Part shown: positions 33,845-37,027 of the stretch, in pieces
How positions within the stretch are numbered: the first letter of the stretch is position 1
Layout of the letters: every line of letters starts with the position of its first letter
Assembly: GCA_026389895.1 (NCBI GenBank)
Contig: JAPLGZ010000301.1
Coordinates: forward strand, 1 to 37,027
Direction of reading: 5' to 3'
DNA length: 37,027 nucleotides
From: Chloroflexota bacterium
Lineage (GTDB): Bacteria > Chloroflexota > Anaerolineae > Caldilineales > Caldilineaceae
The notes under the pieces: model-generated
The model's input: the letters and a program-made list of their open reading frames with translations, nothing else
What the model was told of the DNA's origin: nothing
Databases searched by the model: none
Program-made: the position numbers and the translations under genes

Positions 33845-33874
33845 AAAGGCCTGATGCGGTTGCATCAGGCCTTT
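33845..33874 (+). terminator. Intrinsic terminator after the zinc dehydrogenase
   Basis: AAAGGCCTGATGC (33845-33857), loop GGTT, GCATCAGGCCTTT (33862-33874): perfect 13-bp stem. On either strand the stem ends in a short T-run, so it can serve both convergent genes. Confidence 0.85.
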
Positions 33875-33937
33875 GCTCTCAGTTTTATTCGTAGCGGGTC
33901 AAAAATTTGTTATCCTGCTCACGCTGACCTTGAACAG

Positions 33938-34642
33938 TTAGAAATTTCTAAGGCTCTTAATCATCGGCAAATAGAGCCAACCGCGATTCGGCACTTTGGC
34001 AATGACATTATAAGTAGCATATATTCTGCCGCTGCTATCGACCACATTTACGTCGAAGTCAATGGTGCTGGTGTTTGTCGGTAGCTGATCTCTCAATACA
34101 TTTAAGACAATGACGGCTTCCAGTGGCGGGGTGGAGTCTTGCGCCGGTGGTACATTCCCAAAATGATATTGACATTTGTTGCCAGCCGTAATGCCATTCA
34201 GGCATACCCACCCAACGGTGCTTTGCTCGAAATTGAACGTGGTATAGGGCGGTATAATAAAATCAATCTTAGCATCGATGATCGTCTGGCCGGTCGTGTT
34301 TTTGAAGGATACTCTATAGCTAATCGTTGGATTAACCGGGGTAGGTGATGGGCTAGGTGTAGCAGTAGGTGTTGCGGTAGTTGTTGGCTCTGTCGTTGGC
34401 ACTGTTGGCACCGTTGGCACCTCTTCTCGGATTTTGTGTCGGGCCTGTGGATCAACAGCTATATAACTGGCCAACGCAACAGGTACGGGGGTTGACGCTT
34501 TAAGAGGTGGATTGTTAGAAGATGCAGCCTTTGTGTTCAATGAGAAATACGACAAGAGCAATAAAATAAGGCCAAGACAGACGATGGGCAATGTCTTACC
34601 AACCCCAGCAAGTAAGCTCGGCTTTTGTGAAGGCGTATTCAT
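33938..34642 (-). CDS. Secreted protein with Pro/Thr-rich linker and beta-sandwich domain
   Basis: 234 residues from ATG 34642 (AAAGGA eleven bases upstream; the frame open to 34672 adds nothing). An N-terminal hydrophobic signal (LPIVCLGLILLLLSYFSL) is followed by a low-complexity linker (PTVPTVPTTEPTTTATPTAT onward) encoded by short tandem repeats. The C-terminal domain of some 120 residues (SYRVSFKNTTGQTIIDAKID, WVCLN, KCQYHFG, VIVLNVLRD) resembles DUF11-like surface-protein repeats: the KNTTG phrase and TTFNFEQST fit that type. It ends GWLYLPMIKS, a phrase I associate with the ends of Chloroflexota secreted proteins. Likely a surface or extracellular protein; no enzymatic motif. Confidence 0.8.
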   Translation of the reverse strand: MNTPSQKPSLLAGVGKTLPIVCLGLILLLLSYFSLNTKAASSNNPPLKASTPVPVALASYIAVDPQARHKIREEVPTVPTVPTTEPTTTATPTATPSPSPTPVNPTISYRVSFKNTTGQTIIDAKIDFIIPPYTTFNFEQSTVGWVCLNGITAGNKCQYHFGNVPPAQDSTPPLEAVIVLNVLRDQLPTNTSTIDFDVNVVDSSGRIYATYNVIAKVPNRGWLYLPMIKSLRNF

Positions 34643-34824
34643 TTCTAAGCTATTCCTTTTAGAGAGAAGCACCGCACGCTATCATTTTCGGCGCTAAGTA
34701 TAAGTAATCAGATGGAGCGTAAGCCACTTAACCTTAAGCTTAGCTTATTTCTCATCTAAAGCAATAGCACTATAGTACTAGCGGTCTTGCGAAATGGAGA
34801 TGCAGTACGCAAACAATCTACGCG

Positions 34825-35907
34825 TTAAAGGATTAGCATGGCATCGCCAAAGCTGAAGAAGCGATAGCCTTCACGTTTGGCTTCTTCATACGCTTGCAAC
34901 AAGATACGGCGTCCGGCATCTTCGTCATCCGGATGCAATTGGGCGACGAAGGCGCTAACGAGGAGTAAGAGGCTCGACTTAGGTAGGTGAAAATTGGTGA
35001 TCAAGGCATCCACGGCGCGAAAGCGATAGCCGGGCCGGATAAATAGATTGACATTACCGGCAAAGGCAGCAACACGTTGCCACGGACAGCTTGTACTCGC
35101 ATAGGGATCAATTTGCTGAACGCCGGTAGCTGCCCATTCCAGGGTGCGGGTGGAGGTGGTGCCCACCGCCACCACACGCCCACCGGCGAGGGTCAACTGA
35201 TTAATCCGTTGCGCCGTAACGCTGGATAATTCGGCCCACTCGGTATGGATGTGGTGATCCTCAATATTTTCTGCTTCAACCGGCTTAAAAGTATCCAATC
35301 CGACATGGAGCGTGACCGGTTCAAAGGCAACACCTTTTTGGCGTAAATTCACCAACAGATCAGGGGTAAAATGCAGACCAGCGGTGGGTGCGGCCACACT
35401 GCCTTCAGGCTGGCTATAAATCGTCTGATAGCGCTCCCGGTCACCCACATAATCGGTAATATAGGGCGGCAGTGGAATCTCACCCAATTCTTCCAGATAG
35501 GGTTTTAGCGGCGCCGAAAAATGAATAAGCCGCGCCCCCGTTGGTTGAATGGCGATGATTTTAGCGGTCAGCGCCGCCACCTGAATGGTTGTCCCTTCAT
35601 TCAAGTTCCTACCGCGCACAAGGCACTCCCATGTCTGCCCTGCCTCATCCTGTTGGCGTAATAGAAAGATTTCCACCGCGCCACCCGTACTTTTACGGCC
35701 ATGCAGACGCGCCGGAATCACGCGGCTATTGTTGCCCACCAGCAGATCACCAGCATGTAGGTAATCGCCGATCTCGCGAAAAATCCGGTGCTCAATACGG
35801 CCATCCGCCCGGTGCAACACCAGTAAGCGGCTACTATCACGCGGTTCAGTTGGTTGCTGGGCAATTAAGGAAGCCGGTAGCTCGTAATCGAAAAGTTTTG
35901 TCTGCAT
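34825..35907 (-). CDS. queA: S-adenosylmethionine:tRNA ribosyltransferase-isomerase
   Basis: 360 residues, a normal QueA length. The enzyme moves the ribosyl part of S-adenosylmethionine onto 7-aminomethyl-7-deazaguanine at the wobble base of tRNAs, making epoxyqueuosine. Signatures are FDYELPASLIAQQPTEPRDS, VGNNSRVIPARLHGRK, the PTAGLHFTPDLL block and VTLHVGLDTFKPV, VGTTSTRTLEWAA, and TNFHLPKSSLLLLVSAF. ATG 35907. Other queuosine genes are not in the window. It lies downstream of the amidotransferase gene on the same strand with 82 bp between. Confidence 0.97.
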   Translation of the reverse strand: MQTKLFDYELPASLIAQQPTEPRDSSRLLVLHRADGRIEHRIFREIGDYLHAGDLLVGNNSRVIPARLHGRKSTGGAVEIFLLRQQDEAGQTWECLVRGRNLNEGTTIQVAALTAKIIAIQPTGARLIHFSAPLKPYLEELGEIPLPPYITDYVGDRERYQTIYSQPEGSVAAPTAGLHFTPDLLVNLRQKGVAFEPVTLHVGLDTFKPVEAENIEDHHIHTEWAELSSVTAQRINQLTLAGGRVVAVGTTSTRTLEWAATGVQQIDPYASTSCPWQRVAAFAGNVNLFIRPGYRFRAVDALITNFHLPKSSLLLLVSAFVAQLHPDDEDAGRRILLQAYEEAKREGYRFFSFGDAMLIL

Positions 35908-35943
35908 AGTATCGTAGGTAAATAAGAAGACAGGGTTGTCTAG

Positions 35944-35984
35944 GGATTAGGACGCTCAGTAGAGCGGGATGCAGGATTAGGACG
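35944..35984. repeat. Short direct repeat ahead of queA
   Basis: GGATTAGGACG occurs at 35944-35954 and 35974-35984, in the 82 bp between the two minus-strand genes. An 11-bp exact direct repeat with a 30-bp period; meaning unknown. Confidence 0.5.
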
Positions 35985-35989
35985 TAGCG

Positions 35990-36763
35990 TCAAGCCGTCG
36001 CCTGATACGCGGCGCACGCGGCCAGAAAACTTTCCCACAGGCGCCGGTGGCCGGCTTCCAGCTCAAAAACGCGTTCGGGGTGCCACTGCACGCCAATCAC
36101 CCAACGATGGCTGGGGCTTTCATAGGCTTCAATCAGCCAGGGATCGGGCTGGGCGACACCAACAGGGACAAACATTGGCGCCAAGGTCGCCTGATCCACG
36201 CCCTGGTGATGAAATGTATTAACCGTCAACGCGTCTTGGCCAATCACTTGGTGCAGACGACTACCAGGCGCCAACGCAACGGTATGAAAGGCCGTGCCAT
36301 CTGCCGGAGAACGGTGATTGTCCAAATGTTGCACCATGCCGCCACCTGCTGCTACATTCAACACCTGGCACCCGCGACAAATGCCGAAAATCGGGATATC
36401 AGTGCGTAAGGCCTGTTGCCCCAAGTGCAATTCCAACTCATCCCGTTGGAGATCAATACTCTCTGCCTCGGCGCCGGCGAGCAATTGGCCAAAATACTTG
36501 GGGTCGACATCACCACCGCCCGAAAAAATAATACCGTCTAAATGGTCAAGCACAGTGGCGGGCAAACGTCCTTGCGCGTCCGGCTGAAAAGTTAGCCCGT
36601 TTGGCAACACCGCTGGGGCATCGGGGGCTAGCAACACACTCGCTACCCCATATTCGGCCAAAACATTCAAATAATTGTGGGTGTTTTTTTGCACCCATGC
36701 CGGATCACCGTGGCGTGTAGTTACACCGATGATCAGTGGTTTGGCTTGTGGCTCCGCCTGCAT
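35990..36763 (-). CDS. Class I glutamine amidotransferase, PuuD/peptidase C26 type
   Basis: 257 residues. The nucleophile motif FGICRGCQVLNVAAGG (Cys129), His227 and Glu229 in QWHPER and the N-terminal PLIIGVTTRHG fit the gamma-glutamyl-GABA hydrolase (PuuD-like) group, which cuts gamma-glutamyl amides in polyamine breakdown and related pathways. SGGGDVDPKYFGQ and NTFHHQGVDQ are also family marks. No putrescine genes are nearby, so the substrate is not certain. ATG 36763. Upstream lies a 24-bp inverted repeat (36838-36965). Confidence 0.92.
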   Translation of the reverse strand: MQAEPQAKPLIIGVTTRHGDPAWVQKNTHNYLNVLAEYGVASVLLAPDAPAVLPNGLTFQPDAQGRLPATVLDHLDGIIFSGGGDVDPKYFGQLLAGAEAESIDLQRDELELHLGQQALRTDIPIFGICRGCQVLNVAAGGGMVQHLDNHRSPADGTAFHTVALAPGSRLHQVIGQDALTVNTFHHQGVDQATLAPMFVPVGVAQPDPWLIEAYESPSHRWVIGVQWHPERVFELEAGHRRLWESFLAACAAYQATA

Positions 36764-36824
36764 ATTCGCTCCTAAAATCTAAAGATTATTTTTGCCTATT
36801 TTAGCCTACTATCGAAGCGAAGGC

Positions 36825-36965
36825 GATTTTTGATTTACGATTTTTGATTTACGATTGACGAAGTCGACTCGCTGGCATAGATTCCTCGGCTTTTGATAAC
36901 ACCTCGTATAGAGGAGAAGAACCTAGACCGCAGAAACTATCTCGTCAATCGTAAATCAAAAATCG
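36825..36965. repeat. GATTTACGATTGACGA-type inverted repeat upstream of the amidotransferase
   Basis: Arms 36838-36861 and 36942-36965 are a perfect 24-bp inverted repeat about 80 bp apart. The left side is preceded by a direct partial copy (GATTTTTGATTTACGA at 36825-36840). The arms share their word set (GTAAATC/GTCAATC joined by CG) with the element at 6166-6299. It occupies most of the last 260 bp of the window, where no gene is seen. Confidence 0.8.
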
Positions 36966-37027
36966 TCCATCCCCATAGCACTGCCTACGCCAAATTAATT
37001 CCAGAATTCCAGCAAAGCTCGCAAACT

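Noticed and set aside
35908-35989. preQ1 riboswitch ahead of queA
   Set aside because: The 82-bp gap holds a direct repeat, but no preQ1 stem-loop and A-rich tail could be traced.

Overview
The window (37,027 bp, no RNA genes or CRISPR found by eye) looks like chromosomal DNA of a free-living bacterium, most likely a member of the Chloroflexota (Caldilinea/Anaerolinea-like). The basis is gene content and style: KdpFABC-DE with small accessory peptides, a DUF4112 protein, an Lmo0937-type mini membrane protein, a Tat-type sugar-binding lipoprotein, many Gfo/Idh, SDR and enolase-superfamily sugar enzymes, and a Pro/Thr-rich secreted protein. The phylum is inferred from general resemblance, not from a marker gene.

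Layout. 1-906: leader DNA with one 32-residue membrane peptide and a hairpin. 907-9819: a complete high-affinity potassium uptake operon on the + strand: 30-aa peptide, kdpF, kdpA, kdpB, an extra two-helix membrane protein, kdpC, kdpD, kdpE. 10150-12015: an autoregulated LacI-type repressor broken by a one-base frameshift, then an unrecognised 228-aa protein. 12370-13671: an Lmo0937-type peptide (+) lying antisense to the abnormal 3' end of a Gfo/Idh/MocA dehydrogenase (-). 14055-15401: triple universal stress protein. 15552-19290: a carbohydrate ABC importer (binding protein and two permeases, no ATPase) behind two near-identical promoters. 19552-23553: DUF4112 protein, MscS channel, a methyltransferase N-terminal remnant, ywbE, and a sensor histidine kinase. 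24115-25386: enolase-superfamily enzyme. 25478-26947: DEAD-box helicase. 27454-33758: APH-like kinase, nudK, class II aldolase, secreted esterase, SDR and zinc alcohol dehydrogenase. 34-36.8 kb (-): secreted protein, queA, and a class I glutamine amidotransferase of the PuuD type.

How the genes work together. The Kdp block is self-contained: pump subunits plus the KdpD/KdpE sensor-regulator pair. The MscS channel and the stress protein could serve the same osmotic physiology. The second theme is uptake and oxidation of a sugar or sugar acid: ABC importer, LacI regulator, Gfo/Idh, enolase-family (dehydratase-like), SDR, zinc dehydrogenase and class II aldolase. They are scattered rather than in one operon, and the substrate cannot be named.

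The most unusual feature is the intergenic DNA. At least three families of hairpin-forming repeats occur, two copies each (GTGATGAGTGA-type, GATTTACGATTGACGA-type and an ATGGTG..CGGTCATT-type), plus single long perfect hairpins. Several sit inside operons (kdpA/kdpB, kdpC/kdpD, binding protein/permease). Two genes (lacI and the second permease) have apparent one-base indels in CCC runs, and a third (Gfo/Idh) has a replaced C-terminus. The two CCC indels could be sequencing errors or early decay.
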